A stretch of DNA of 63,794 nt from Pseudorhodoferax soli (GCF_003337555.1 NZ_QPJK01000018.1:1-63794); one strand, 5' to 3'; positions 9,152 through 18,714 are shown, counted from the first letter of the stretch. Translations and numbers: made by a program. The notes: generated from the sequence alone by a model not told the origin.

Positions 9152-10339
9152 TCAGCAACGCTCAAAGATGGCAGCAATGCCTTGGCCACCGCCGATGCAC
9201 ATGGTGACCAGCGCGTACTGACCGCCCACACGATGCAACTCCGCAATGGCTTTGGTCGCGATGATAGCGCCGGTTGCGCCCACAGGATGCCCCAACGAGA
9301 TGCCGGAGCCGTTGGGATTGACCACCGCGGGGTCCAGGTCAAGCTCATGTGCCACTGCGCAGGCCTGGGCTGCGAACGCTTCGTTGGCTTCAATGACTGA
9401 TATGTCGCGCACGGAGAGGCCGGCGCGCTTCAGAACGCTCTTCGTCGCCGGCACGGGGCCGATGCCCATGTAGGCGGGCTCGACGCCTGAGTGTGCGTAC
9501 GCCACCAGCCTCGCCAGAGGCTTCAGCCCCAACGCCGCGGCGCGGCCGCCTTCAACAAGTGCCAGTGCGCCGGCGCCGTCGTTGATGCCCGATGCGTTGC
9601 CAGCAGTGACCGTGCCCTCTTCCTTCTTGAAGGCTGGGCGCATCTTGGAGAGCGTATCGATGGTGGTGTCGGCTTTCACATGCTCGTCTACTTCGAACAG
9701 CGCGACGCCTTTGCGCGTCTTCAGCTCGACGGGAACGATTTGCTCCTTGAAGCGCCCCTCAGCGATGGCAGTTGCGGCCCGACGATGGCTCTCCACAGCA
9801 AGCTGGTCCTGCTGCTCACGGGTCACGCCATACCGAACCGCAACATTCTCGGCGGTGATGCCCATATGGACCTTCTGCCACGGGTCGTGGAGGATGCCCA
9901 GCATGTAGTCGACCAACGCAACGTCGCCCATTCGCGCACCGTGCCGCGTGGCCAGGTCCAAGTACGGCCCCCGGCTCATCGACTCCGCCCCAGCGCCGAC
10001 GGCGACGTCGCAGTCGCCAAGCAGAATGGACTGCGCCGCGGTCACGATGGCATGCAGGCCGGAGCCGCACAGTCGGTTCACGTTGAACGCGACTGTTTCG
10101 ATGCTGCAGCCCGCGTCAATCGCTGCGACGCGGCTGAGATAGGCGTCACGTGGCTCTGTTGGAACGACATTGCCCATTGCGACCTGTCCGACCTCACGCG
10201 GGTCGACACCAGCACGCTCCAGCGCCGCCTTGACAACCGTGGTCGCCAGTTGCGTCGGCGGGACATCCTTGAGTGCTCCACCAAACGTGCCGATTGCGGT
10301 GCGCGCGGCACCGACGACGAAAACTTCTCGCTTGCTCAT
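9152..10339 (-). CDS. Thiolase (acetyl-CoA C-acyltransferase)
   Basis: 395 residues, normal thiolase length. The nucleophilic cysteine is C91 in NRLCGSGL, the catalytic His lies in GHPVGATGA (about 351), and the second cysteine is in MCIGGGQGIA (about 381). It cleaves a 3-oxoacyl-CoA with CoA, or condenses two acyl-CoAs in reverse. It is the last gene of the long minus-strand cluster 9152-20271, consistent with the terminal beta-oxidation step. Chain-length specificity cannot be read from sequence. The gene is separated from the next upstream gene by about 95 bp. Confidence 0.93.
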   Translation of the reverse strand: MSKREVFVVGAARTAIGTFGGALKDVPPTQLATTVVKAALERAGVDPREVGQVAMGNVVPTEPRDAYLSRVAAIDAGCSIETVAFNVNRLCGSGLHAIVTAAQSILLGDCDVAVGAGAESMSRGPYLDLATRHGARMGDVALVDYMLGILHDPWQKVHMGITAENVAVRYGVTREQQDQLAVESHRRAATAIAEGRFKEQIVPVELKTRKGVALFEVDEHVKADTTIDTLSKMRPAFKKEEGTVTAGNASGINDGAGALALVEGGRAAALGLKPLARLVAYAHSGVEPAYMGIGPVPATKSVLKRAGLSVRDISVIEANEAFAAQACAVAHELDLDPAVVNPNGSGISLGHPVGATGAIIATKAIAELHRVGGQYALVTMCIGGGQGIAAIFERC

Positions 10340-10434
10340 TCAAAACTCCATGGAAGGACGCGGGGCCGCGGGAAAAAAATGCCCGTCCGCAAGAGCCAAG
10401 GGAACCCCGGGCTCTCACGCGCAGGTCGGTCAGG

Positions 10435-11406
10435 TCAGTCGACGGAAATCTTCGAGTCGCGAACGATGGCTGACCACCGGTCGGCGTCCGCTTTAACGAA
10501 ACCGGTGAAAGCAGCCGCATCCTGGTACGCGACTTCGAGGCCCACCCGGGCAAGCTGCTGTTTCACCGCGGGGTCGGCCACGGCCTTCTCGACCGCCTGT
10601 TGCAGCTCAATCACGGTTGCAGCTGGCGTTTTCTTCGGGACGAAGAGGCCCTGCCAGTTCTCCAGTTCGATGCCTGGCACGCCCAGCTCGGTCAGGGTTG
10701 CCACATCAGGCAGAGCGGCGGCCCGGTGCTGTCCCACCACTGCGAGAACGCGAATCTTGCCGGACTTCGCCTGCTCCACGTGGTCGGGTACCAAGTCGAT
10801 GGCCACGTCGATGTGACCTGCAATCAAGTCGGTGGTCATTCCGCTGCCGCCCTTGAACGGCACCATCGTCCACTCGATACCCGCCGACTTTGCAATCAGG
10901 TGGCCTACGAAGTGCGGGATGGTGCCAACTCCAGCGGTGCCGTAGTTCAGCTTGTTAGGATTCTTCTTGGCCATGGCCACCAAGTCCTGGAACGTCTGAA
11001 TCTTCGACGATGCAGGTACCGCCACACTGAAGCCGGTCTTGACCACCTTCGCGACGGCGACATAGTCCTTATCCATGTCGTAGTTCAGCTTTCCGGCGTA
11101 GAGGTGTGGGGCGACCGTGATGGGAGCAGGCAGACCCACCAGCACCGCGGAGCCGTCGGCCTGCATGTTCTTGATGAGGCCCACGGCCAGGCGGCCACCC
11201 GCGCCGGGTTTGTTGTCGACGATGACCGGGCGTGGCAGGATGGTCTGCATCTTGGCGGCCAGGATTCGAGCCATGACGTCCGACGTGCCGCCGGCACCGT
11301 AGGGAACGTAGAGCGTCACCGCCCTGGCACCATCTTGCGCCACCGCGCTTGAGAGTCCAGCTACGGCGACTGCCGCAGCCACAAAGGCTTTCAGGATTTT
11401 GTTCAT
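10435..11406 (-). CDS. Bug/TctC-family periplasmic binding protein
   Basis: About 323 residues. The signal peptide MNKILKAFVAAAVAVAGLSSAVAQ is followed by the family hallmarks LYVPYGAGGTSDVMAR and VDNKPGAGGRLAVG, which bind a carboxylate ligand. I start at the ATG at 11406, which has GGGGAAAAC just upstream; the frame extends 7 codons further but spoils the signal peptide. No TctA/TctB membrane genes are nearby, so it is an orphan extracytoplasmic binding protein as is common in Burkholderiales. The ligand is probably the substrate or an intermediate of the surrounding acyl-CoA pathway. Confidence 0.9.
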   Translation of the reverse strand: MNKILKAFVAAAVAVAGLSSAVAQDGARAVTLYVPYGAGGTSDVMARILAAKMQTILPRPVIVDNKPGAGGRLAVGLIKNMQADGSAVLVGLPAPITVAPHLYAGKLNYDMDKDYVAVAKVVKTGFSVAVPASSKIQTFQDLVAMAKKNPNKLNYGTAGVGTIPHFVGHLIAKSAGIEWTMVPFKGGSGMTTDLIAGHIDVAIDLVPDHVEQAKSGKIRVLAVVGQHRAAALPDVATLTELGVPGIELENWQGLFVPKKTPAATVIELQQAVEKAVADPAVKQQLARVGLEVAYQDAAAFTGFVKADADRWSAIVRDSKISVD

Positions 11407-11476
11407 GATGTTTTCCCCGGGTCGCATGGACCCGATGTCGTCCAGGAATGGATGTGCCGGCGGAACCGGCCATCCG

Positions 11477-12658
11477 CTACGTGCAACCTCGGATGAGGCT
11501 TCCGATGCGCTCGATGCCGGTCTTGATGTTTGAGTCCGACGCGGTGGCGAAGCTCAACCGCATCGTGTTGCGCTCCGGGTGCTCCACGTAGAACGGAGCG
11601 CCGGGAACGAAGGCGACGCCGGCGGCGAGCGCCTTCGGCAGCAATTCGGTGGTGTCAATGTGTTCAGGCAGGGTAAGCCACATAAACATGCCGCCTTTGG
11701 GCTCTTCGAACCTCACAGAGGGTGGCATGTGCGTTCTGACCGCGCCGCACATGACCTGGCTCTTGCGGGCGTACAACTCGCGGATGCGCTGGAGATGGCC
11801 GTCCATGAAGCCGCTCTCCAACAAGGTCGCCATCGCCATCTGCGTGAGCCCTGAAGTGTGCAGGTCGATGCCCTGCTTGACCTGTTCCATGGCTCGGATG
11901 ACGTGGACAGGCGCGATGACAAACCCCAGCCGGATGCCGGGTGACAGAATCTTGGAGAAAGACCCCAGGTGAATCACGTTGCCAGGTGACAGCGACAGCA
12001 GGGACGGCAACGAGGACCCGTCGAAGGACAGCTCCGCGTAGGGGTCGTCTTCTACGATGACCAGTCCGCGCGACTGGGCGACATGGTCAAGTGCTTCCCG
12101 CCTGGCTGCATCGAGGGTGCGGCCCGACGGGTTCGGGAAGTTCGGCACCACGTACACGAGCCCGGCCCTGCCGCCGCCGCAGGCGCTCGAGCGCTCCGCG
12201 AGCGCGTCGACCACCAAGCCCTTTTGGTCGCTGCCGATGCCCACGAACGCTGGCCCGTAGGCACGCAGGGCTTGGGTTGCGCCCAGGTAGGTTGGGGATT
12301 CCGTGAACACCGTGGCGCCTTCATCGACCAACACGCGTCCGACGAGGTCGAGCCCTTGCTGCGAGCCACAGGTAATGAGCACGTTCTCGGCCTGGATTGC
12401 CACGCCGCGGCCGCGCCACTGACTGGCGATGAGCTCGCGCAGGGGCAAGTACCCGTCCGTCGCTCCGTATTGCAGTGCGACTCGCCCTTGCTTGCTCAGC
12501 ACCGCGTCAAAGCACGCACGCATTTCCTCCACCGGGAAGGAATCGGGTGACGGAAGGCCACCCGCAAGGGAGATGATGTTCGGGTTGAGGACGGTCTTCT
12601 TGGCAATCTCACGAATGGCCGAACCGCCGCCTGGTTGAATCTTTTTTGCAAGCTGCAC
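11477..12658 (-). CDS. PLP-dependent aminotransferase, class I/II fold (LysN/MocR-like)
   Basis: 393 residues. Fold type I aminotransferase similar to 2-aminoadipate transaminase and other stand-alone MocR-type domains. Visible: substrate-gating start PNIISLAGGLPSPDSFPVEEM, ALQYGATDGYLPLRE, cofactor loop VPNFPNPSG, the aspartate in IVEDDPYAELSF, the PLP lysine in GSFSKILSPGIRLGF, and the C-terminal arginine segment TMRLSFA. There is no N-terminal wHTH, so it is an enzyme and not a GntR-type regulator. In this cluster it may convert an amino acid, or an amine-bearing intermediate, into a 2-oxo acid for the ThDP enzyme at 18715. Substrate unknown. Confidence 0.88.
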   Translation of the reverse strand: MQLAKKIQPGGGSAIREIAKKTVLNPNIISLAGGLPSPDSFPVEEMRACFDAVLSKQGRVALQYGATDGYLPLRELIASQWRGRGVAIQAENVLITCGSQQGLDLVGRVLVDEGATVFTESPTYLGATQALRAYGPAFVGIGSDQKGLVVDALAERSSACGGGRAGLVYVVPNFPNPSGRTLDAARREALDHVAQSRGLVIVEDDPYAELSFDGSSLPSLLSLSPGNVIHLGSFSKILSPGIRLGFVIAPVHVIRAMEQVKQGIDLHTSGLTQMAMATLLESGFMDGHLQRIRELYARKSQVMCGAVRTHMPPSVRFEEPKGGMFMWLTLPEHIDTTELLPKALAAGVAFVPGAPFYVEHPERNTMRLSFATASDSNIKTGIERIGSLIRGCT

Positions 12659-12728
12659 GTGCTACCCCTTTTCTGATTTCTGGTGCTTGGTCGGTACAAC
12701 GCCGGTGCCCTTGGGCACAGTGCTTGGG

Positions 12729-13856
12729 CTATGCGGTTACGGTCTCAGCAAGGGCGACGTAGCGGTCCAGATGCACGTCGTCGTCCCCCAGACGCGAGCT
12801 CAGCATGGAGAGCCAGCTGGCATAGTGGGCAGGCTCAAGCTCCCATGTCATCCCAATGCCGCCGTGAAGCTGGATGGCTTCCTCGGCGATGCGACGCGCG
12901 GCTTGGTTTGCGGTGAGCTTCGCGGCTGAAATTGCCTGAAGCTGTGCGGAGCCACTGAGGGCCGCTGCATTGATGACGGCGGACCGGGCCTTCTCCAGCT
13001 CGAGCATCATTTCAACGATGCGGTGCTGCAGCGCCTGGTTTGCGCCGATGGGTGCACCGAACTGCTTGCGCACCTTGAGATATTCGGTCGTGGCCTGGAC
13101 GAGCTGGTCCATCGCGCCGACAGCCTGGGCGCTGATGGCCAGCGTGCCCGCAGCGATGGCTTGCTGAAGCGCGGTGTGCCCTTCGTGCACCGGCCCAATG
13201 CGGGCGCTGTCGGCAACGACAACCGACTCCAGCACCACTTCGCCCGCGCGACCGCCGTCAATCTCCGGATACGGCCGGACGCGCAGTCCTTCCGCTGACG
13301 CATCGACCAGGAAGGGCGTGATGCCGTCCTCGTCCGCGCTTGCACCAGCAGTTCGCGCGCTGACCACGAAGTGCTGCGCGTCCTGCGCGTTCGGCACGGC
13401 TGCCTTGATGCCGTCCAAGACCCATGCGCCTGAGCGCTGCTGCGCGCATGCAGTCACGTACGAAGGCTCCCACAACGCGCCAGGCTCGCAATGCGCCAGC
13501 GTCACCACCTGCTCGCCAGAGACGAGCTTGTCCAGTACCGGATGCGTGGCCGGCGTGCTTGCCAGAACCTGGCCTGCCATCAAGGCCCCGAGGAACGGCA
13601 GGTCCACGACCAGCTCCCGTCCCAACGCTTCGAAGACGTTGACGACATCGAACGTGTCGTCACCGAACCCGCCGACGTCTTGCTGGAACAGGGCACCGAC
13701 AGCGCCAATCTCCGCCAGGCTTCGCCAGCCTTGCGTCTTGGCGGCAGTCGAGCCAAACTGCTTGGAGCGGTGGGAGGGGGTGGACAGGTTGTCGCGAGCG
13801 AAACGAGCGATGCTCTCTGCGAGGGCTTTGCGTTCGTAGCTGAATTCGAAATCCAT
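12729..13856 (-). CDS. Acyl-CoA dehydrogenase, probable small or non-catalytic-type subunit
   Basis: About 375 residues from the ATG at 13856, which follows GAGG and sits 10 bp after the upstream acyl-CoA dehydrogenase gene. N-terminal helical domain FEFSYERKALAESIARFARD, a diverged FAD-binding middle domain, and C-terminal helices VRKQFGAPIGANQALQHRIVEMMLELE and QLHGGIGMTWELEPAHY. The pairing of two different ACAD genes of this kind is typical of heteromeric enzymes such as pimeloyl-CoA dehydrogenase or the steroid-degrading FadE pairs. The middle domain lacks the compact WITNG motif seen in the partner. Assigning it as a subunit is an inference from context. Confidence 0.85.
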   Translation of the reverse strand: MDFEFSYERKALAESIARFARDNLSTPSHRSKQFGSTAAKTQGWRSLAEIGAVGALFQQDVGGFGDDTFDVVNVFEALGRELVVDLPFLGALMAGQVLASTPATHPVLDKLVSGEQVVTLAHCEPGALWEPSYVTACAQQRSGAWVLDGIKAAVPNAQDAQHFVVSARTAGASADEDGITPFLVDASAEGLRVRPYPEIDGGRAGEVVLESVVVADSARIGPVHEGHTALQQAIAAGTLAISAQAVGAMDQLVQATTEYLKVRKQFGAPIGANQALQHRIVEMMLELEKARSAVINAAALSGSAQLQAISAAKLTANQAARRIAEEAIQLHGGIGMTWELEPAHYASWLSMLSSRLGDDDVHLDRYVALAETVTA

Positions 13857-13866
13857 GGTGCTGACC

Positions 13867-15063
13867 TCAGAGACCAATCGTCTTGGAAATGATGTTCATC
13901 TGGACCTCGTTGGAGCCACCGAAGATGGACAGCTTTCGGTTGTTCAGGTACGTGACAGCGGCCCGCGTGGAGGCGGCCGGTCCGATGTCCTGAAGGTCGA
14001 GCTCGGCCTCGTCGGTGAGGTCGTTCACCACGCGCGGGCCATACACGCCCATCGCACGCAGTGACAGCGCGTTGATGGCCTGCCGCAGTCGCGAACCTTG
14101 AATCTTCAGCATGGAGGCCGCGGCAGCGGAGCCACCGCCCTTCTCGACAGCTGCGAGCGTGCGGAAATTGGTGACGCGCAGGTTGCCCGCTTCAATTTCC
14201 AGGAGCGCGAGCTCTCGGCGAAAGCCGGGCTGCGACAGGAGAGGAGCGCCGCGTCGCTGCACTGTTGCCGCGGCCTTCTTCAGGCGGTAGAGCGCCGCGT
14301 ATGCGTAGCCCACGCCGGCCATGCCGGTGCGCTCATAGCCGAGCAGGTACTTGGCACACGTCCATCCGTGCCCTTGCTGCCCCACGAGGTTCTCCACGGG
14401 AACCTCGACATTGGTCAGGAACACCTCGTTGACTTCGTGTTCGCCGTCGATGGTGATGATGGGGCGGACCTCGATGCCAGGCATCCGCATGTCGATGAGC
14501 AGAAAGCTGATGCCCTCCTGCTTCTTCGCAGTCTTCTCCGTGCGCACCAGGCAGAACATCATGTTGGCGTGCTGCCCAAGCGTCGTCCACGTCTTCTGGC
14601 CGTTGACGATGTACTTGTCGCCGCGCAACTCGGCTGTGGTCTTGAGCGAGGCAAGGTCCGAGCCGGCACCCGGCTCGGAGTAGCCCTGACACCACCAGTC
14701 GCTGCCATCCAGAATGCGCGGCAGGTAGTGCGCCTTCTGTTCCTCGCTGCCGAACTTGATGAGCACGGGCCCCAGCATGTTGATGCCGAACTGGATGGGC
14801 CGCGGCGCGTTCGCCATTGCGCTCTCATACTCGAAGATGTAGCGCTGCGTGGCGGTCCAGCCGGGACCGCCGTGCTCCTTCGGCCAGTGGTTGGCCAACC
14901 AGCCACGTGCTTGGAGGATGGCATGCCAGCGCACCATGTCCTCGCGGCTGAGGCGCTCGTCCATGGCGACCTTGTTGGCAATGTCTTCAGGGAGTTCTGC
15001 GCGCAGGAAGGATGCAACCTCCTGGCGGAACTGCTCCTCTTGGGGCGTGAAGTCGAGATTCAT
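13867..15063 (-). CDS. Acyl-CoA dehydrogenase, large-subunit type
   Basis: 398 residues. Similar to pimeloyl-CoA dehydrogenase large subunit (PimC-like). Shows LDFTPQEEQFRQEVASFL, the FAD/substrate loop CQGYSEPGAGSDLASL, IVNGQKTWTT, and GYERTGMAGV in the C-terminal domain. It oxidises an acyl-CoA to the 2-enoyl-CoA with FAD, passing electrons to ETF. It is followed within 10 bp by a second, smaller ACAD, suggesting a heteromeric enzyme. The acyl chain is unknown; this subgroup often handles dicarboxylyl or bulky alicyclic CoA esters. Confidence 0.92.
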   Translation of the reverse strand: MNLDFTPQEEQFRQEVASFLRAELPEDIANKVAMDERLSREDMVRWHAILQARGWLANHWPKEHGGPGWTATQRYIFEYESAMANAPRPIQFGINMLGPVLIKFGSEEQKAHYLPRILDGSDWWCQGYSEPGAGSDLASLKTTAELRGDKYIVNGQKTWTTLGQHANMMFCLVRTEKTAKKQEGISFLLIDMRMPGIEVRPIITIDGEHEVNEVFLTNVEVPVENLVGQQGHGWTCAKYLLGYERTGMAGVGYAYAALYRLKKAAATVQRRGAPLLSQPGFRRELALLEIEAGNLRVTNFRTLAAVEKGGGSAAAASMLKIQGSRLRQAINALSLRAMGVYGPRVVNDLTDEAELDLQDIGPAASTRAAVTYLNNRKLSIFGGSNEVQMNIISKTIGL

Positions 15064-15118
15064 GTTGGGTCACAGCCGGCTTCGAAGCCGGCAACGAGAT
15101 GGTGCGGGGGGGGCGGGC

Positions 15119-16105
15119 TCAGCGAACGGCGGTGTCGGCGAACATGCGGGTGGCGCTTGCCAGCGATGCGCGGCAGTCCTGCAGCATGCGGTCGATGAGT
15201 GCCTGGCACGTCGGGATGTCGTCGATGAGGCCGATGCACTGGCCGGCCCAGATGAGACCGTCGTCTGCTTGGCCGGACTCGAGAGCTGCGCGTCCCCGAG
15301 CACCAGAGACCAGCGGCCTGAGGTCTTCGAACGTGGCGCCCTCGGCGCGACGCTCGAGCTGGTTCACTTGTGCTGCAACGGCGTTGCGCCAGACGCGAGC
15401 CGTGTTGCGCAGGCCGCGGAAGATGAGTGTGGTGTCGTTCTCGCTGGCACCCGTCAACGCCTCCTTCACATCCACATGGATGGGGGCCTCCTGGGTCATC
15501 ATGAAGCGCGTTCCCATGTTGACCCCCTGAGCACCCAGCGACAGCGCCGCGGCCATCGTGCGTCCGTCCGCGATGCCGCCCGAGGCGACAACGGGGATGT
15601 TCAGCCTGGCGCACGCAGCGGGAATCAGGATGAGGCCCGGAATGTCATCCTCACCGGGATGTCCAGCGCATTCGAAGCCGTCGATGCTGATGGCGTCCAC
15701 CCCGCGCTTCTGCGCAGATAGGGCGTGGCGAACCGAGGTGCATTTGTGGATGAGCTTGATGCCGGCGCGCTTGAAGGCTTCCGTCATCTCGTCGGGGTGT
15801 CGGCCGGCAGTCTCCACAATCTTCACGCCGCTCTCGATGATGGCCTGTGCGTAGTCGCCGTAGGGCGGCGGCGACGCGGTGGGCAGAATCGTCAGGTTCA
15901 CCGCGAACGGCGCAGAGGTCATCGCCCGGCAGCGCTCGATTTCGGCGAGCAGTGCCTGCGGCGTGGGCTGCGTCAAGGCAGTCAGTGTCCCGAGGCCGCC
16001 TGCATTAGACACAGCGGCGGCCAGCTCAGCGCGCCCCACCCACATCATTCCCCCTTGGATGATGGGATAGCGGATGTTCAGCAGTTCGGTAATGGCGGTT
16101 TTCAC
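15119..16105 (-). CDS. Nitronate monooxygenase-family FMN protein
   Basis: 328 residues, TIM-barrel of the 2-nitropropane dioxygenase family. IRYPIIQGGMMWVG at the N-terminus, AGGLGTLTA, GVDAISIDGFECAGHPGEDD and the phosphate-binding IPVVASGGIADGRTMAAALSLGAQGVNMGTRF. The label does not prove nitroalkane oxidation: the family also contains IpdC-type enzymes that desaturate or reduce ring CoA esters in steroid catabolism, and enoyl-reductase relatives. Its position between ACAD and enoyl-CoA hydratase genes favours a role on a CoA-thioester. Confidence 0.9.
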   Translation of the reverse strand: MKTAITELLNIRYPIIQGGMMWVGRAELAAAVSNAGGLGTLTALTQPTPQALLAEIERCRAMTSAPFAVNLTILPTASPPPYGDYAQAIIESGVKIVETAGRHPDEMTEAFKRAGIKLIHKCTSVRHALSAQKRGVDAISIDGFECAGHPGEDDIPGLILIPAACARLNIPVVASGGIADGRTMAAALSLGAQGVNMGTRFMMTQEAPIHVDVKEALTGASENDTTLIFRGLRNTARVWRNAVAAQVNQLERRAEGATFEDLRPLVSGARGRAALESGQADDGLIWAGQCIGLIDDIPTCQALIDRMLQDCRASLASATRMFADTAVR

Positions 16106-16127
16106 AGTTCAGTTCTCCTTGGCAGCG

Positions 16128-16871
16128 TCAGGCCGACTTGTTGCTCTTGACGGGACCGAGTGGTTTGCCACCGAACACGTCGAACTCGGTACACGCCTTG
16201 GACCAGGCTGCCGGCGGCATGTGCAGGGTGGCGGCGCGCATGCCCGACTTGACCGCAGCGACGGCATTGGCTGGGAATGCTGCGATGGCGGTCGCGCGCT
16301 CTCGCGTTCTGGCCAGCACTTGGTCGTCCTCCACACACTCGGTACCGATGCCAAGGCGGACCAAGTCGTCCGCGGGGATGCGCTCCGCCGTCAGACAAAG
16401 ACGTGCTGCGACCGCTTCGCTGTGGCGCAAAGCAAGCCAGGCCGCAATACGGGGCGCGGCCATGCCGATGCTGATTTCCCCCACCTGCAGGAAGGCGCTG
16501 CGGCCGCAGACCATGAGGTCGCCGGCCAGCGCGAGAGCGGCCCCGCCATTGATGGCGTAGCGCTCAAGGGCGACAAGCCACACCTTCTTGCTGGACACCA
16601 GGGCGGTGTGGACAGATTCCCACAGGGAGGGCCATCCGGCTACCCAGTCGGGTTTGGGCTCTGCCGAGAACGCTTTGGTGTCCAGGCCCGAACAGAATGC
16701 ACCGCCTGCGCCGCGGAGCACGACGGCGCGGATATCCTGGTCCTCTTCTATCTGAGCGATAGCGTCCTTCAACGCGCTGGCCAAGGTTCCTTCGACCGCG
16801 TTCTTTCGGTCCGGCCGGTTGAGGATGAGTTCGCACCAACCTGGGTGCTTTTCGAGAAGGACGACGTCCAT
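16128..16871 (-). CDS. Enoyl-CoA hydratase/isomerase family protein
   Basis: 247 residues, crotonase fold. LILNRPDRKNAVEGTLASAL at the start, oxyanion-hole loops RGAGGAFCSGLDTKAF and ERYAINGGAALALAGDLMVC. It hydrates or isomerises a 2-enoyl-CoA, the step after the ACAD pair. The helix carrying the first catalytic Glu of canonical hydratases is not cleanly conserved (ISIGMAAPRIAAW), so isomerase, hydrolase or lyase chemistry is possible. It is spaced 22 bp from the flavoprotein gene downstream, so probably cotranscribed. Confidence 0.88.
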   Translation of the reverse strand: MDVVLLEKHPGWCELILNRPDRKNAVEGTLASALKDAIAQIEEDQDIRAVVLRGAGGAFCSGLDTKAFSAEPKPDWVAGWPSLWESVHTALVSSKKVWLVALERYAINGGAALALAGDLMVCGRSAFLQVGEISIGMAAPRIAAWLALRHSEAVAARLCLTAERIPADDLVRLGIGTECVEDDQVLARTRERATAIAAFPANAVAAVKSGMRAATLHMPPAAWSKACTEFDVFGGKPLGPVKSNKSA

Positions 16872-16898
16872 GGTGACTTCCGCTTTGTGGGGGTTCGG

Positions 16899-17873
16899 TT
16901 ATTGCGCAGGACGGATGCCTGTGCTCTTGGCGACGGCGGTCCAGCGCTTGAGCTCATCGGACAGGAAGCTGCCGAACGCTTCCGCGGTGCCGCCGGTTGG
17001 CGTCAATCCGAGCGAGCGAATGGACTCGATGACGCGCGGGTTCTTCAACGCGGTGTTGGCTGCGGCGTTGAGCTTGGCCGCGATGTCCTGGGGCAAGTTC
17101 GCAGGGCCGACCAAACCGAGGAAGCTCTCAGCGTCCACATCCTTGAACCCGGACTCCCGCGCCGTCGGCAGGTTGGGCAGGCCTGGCGCGCGAGCGGCTC
17201 CTGGCGTCACGATGCCTTGCAGCTTGCCTTGCGCAATCAGCGCTGCGGTCACGCCGCCCAAGTCGAACAGCAGCGGCACATCGCCAGCAAGGGCTGCGCG
17301 AGACGCTTCCGCCGAACCCTTGTACGGGACGTGCGTCAGCTTGAGCTTGTACTTCTGGGCCAGCATCTCGCCCCAGCTCTGGGTCAGCGTCCCGGCTCCC
17401 GGGCTGGCATATGGCACGGACTCAGGTTGCGCGCGAATCCATTCGATGAGGGAACCGAGGTCCTTTGCGGGCACTTTCGGATTGACCGCAACCAGGATGG
17501 GCATGTTGGCCAGGGCCGCGATGGGCTTCAGGTCCCTGAGCGCGTCGTACGGGGTCTCGATGCCTGTCGCCGGATTAAGCACAAGGTTCGCAGCGACCAC
17601 CAGCAGGGTGTAGCCATCCGGCTGGGCACGAACGACGTAATTGGTACCGATGGAACTCGCACCGCCTGCCTTGTTCTCCACGATGATGGGCGTGCCGAGC
17701 TCGGTCGACATGGCCTGTCCGACGATGCGGGCAACCGCGTCCGTGGGACCCCCGGCGCCGTAGGGGACCACCAGGCGAATCGGTTGCTTTGGATAACCCT
17801 GTTGTGCCGAGGCCACCCCGCAGAATGCGGCGCTTGCCATCACCGCTGTTGCCCAAAATTTGTTCAATTTCAT
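16899..17873 (-). CDS. Bug/TctC-family periplasmic binding protein
   Basis: 324 residues. Signal peptide MKLNKFWATAVMASAAFCGVASAQ, then RLVVPYGAGGPTDAVARIVG and VENKAGGASSIGTNYV. Orphan binding protein without permease genes. It begins a run of short-spaced minus-strand genes. The ligand is probably a carboxylate metabolised by the cluster. Confidence 0.9.
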   Translation of the reverse strand: MKLNKFWATAVMASAAFCGVASAQQGYPKQPIRLVVPYGAGGPTDAVARIVGQAMSTELGTPIIVENKAGGASSIGTNYVVRAQPDGYTLLVVAANLVLNPATGIETPYDALRDLKPIAALANMPILVAVNPKVPAKDLGSLIEWIRAQPESVPYASPGAGTLTQSWGEMLAQKYKLKLTHVPYKGSAEASRAALAGDVPLLFDLGGVTAALIAQGKLQGIVTPGAARAPGLPNLPTARESGFKDVDAESFLGLVGPANLPQDIAAKLNAAANTALKNPRVIESIRSLGLTPTGGTAEAFGSFLSDELKRWTAVAKSTGIRPAQ

Positions 17874-17943
17874 GTCGTCTCCTCTGAAAAAGGCCGAACG
17901 CGGCCACCCTTCCCCAATGGAAGGGAAAAAAACGCGAATGGAA

Positions 17944-18681
17944 TCAGGCGGTCTGGTCTTCTTCTGTGGGCGCCTGAGCCCCGGTCAGGCGCTGGCGCAC
18001 CTGCGTGGAAACCGGCGCGGTCAACGCTCCGGTCAGCATGTCGATGAGGTTTTCAATCGCACGCTGCATGTCAAAGCCTCGGTTCTTGCGACTGCGGCGG
18101 GCGCTGACGCGCTCAAAGTCCGCAAGGCTGAAGAACAGATAACTGATGGCTGAGAGGTAGCGCTGCCGCAGGAGGGTCTCCGGCAGTTCTGGCAGCGCTG
18201 GGCCCATGTACTGGTAGACCCGTCGGAAACCGCGGTCGATGTCATCAGCGGTAGCTGCCGAAAGTTCGATGTCCGGATGCAGCTGCACAGCTGCGAGGAA
18301 GCGGTTGTACGTGTTGCCGTTGCTCGTCATGAGCTTGGACGCCAAGGGCCAGACGAGGGCCTCGACCAGGCCACGCACATCGCGCTGACGTTCGGTGGCC
18401 AAGAGGCGACTGATGTAGTCGTTGCGCAGGATGTCCAGTTCTCGCATTCCCGCCTGCAGGATTGCGCGCACCAAGGCCTCTTTGGAGCCAAAGTGGTAGT
18501 GCAGCGCGGAGTTGTTGCGCTGTCCAGCTTCCCGGGCAATCTCGCGCATGGAGACCGCATCGATTCCGCGCTCTGCAAACAGGCGTTGCGCCGTCTCGAG
18601 CAGCAGCTCCGTGCCCTCGCTCTTGGATGCAGCGGCGCGCGGGGATGCCTTGGGCTTTGGGGTGGAACCGGTCGTGGCCAT
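17944..18681 (-). CDS. TetR/AcrR-family regulator
   Basis: 245 residues. N-terminal HTH: LLETAQRLFAERGIDAVSMREIAREAG followed by NNSALHYHFGSKEALVRAIL (about residues 25-75), then an all-helical ligand domain. The first 20 residues are a Lys/Ser/Ala-rich tail. It is encoded inside the catabolic cluster between the ThDP enzyme and a Bug gene, so it likely controls the cluster. The TAAAGCA-type palindromes at 20330-20389 in the divergent promoter are its best candidate operators; the effector may be an acyl-CoA. Confidence 0.9.
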   Translation of the reverse strand: MATTGSTPKPKASPRAAASKSEGTELLLETAQRLFAERGIDAVSMREIAREAGQRNNSALHYHFGSKEALVRAILQAGMRELDILRNDYISRLLATERQRDVRGLVEALVWPLASKLMTSNGNTYNRFLAAVQLHPDIELSAATADDIDRGFRRVYQYMGPALPELPETLLRQRYLSAISYLFFSLADFERVSARRSRKNRGFDMQRAIENLIDMLTGALTAPVSTQVRQRLTGAQAPTEEDQTA

Positions 18682-18714
18682 CGTTTTCCTTGGAAGGGAG
18701 CCGCAGGCGGCTCC

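Noticed and set aside
16074-18047. A 657-codon plus-strand frame
   Set aside because: Antisense to the crotonase and Bug genes, with no recognisable domain.
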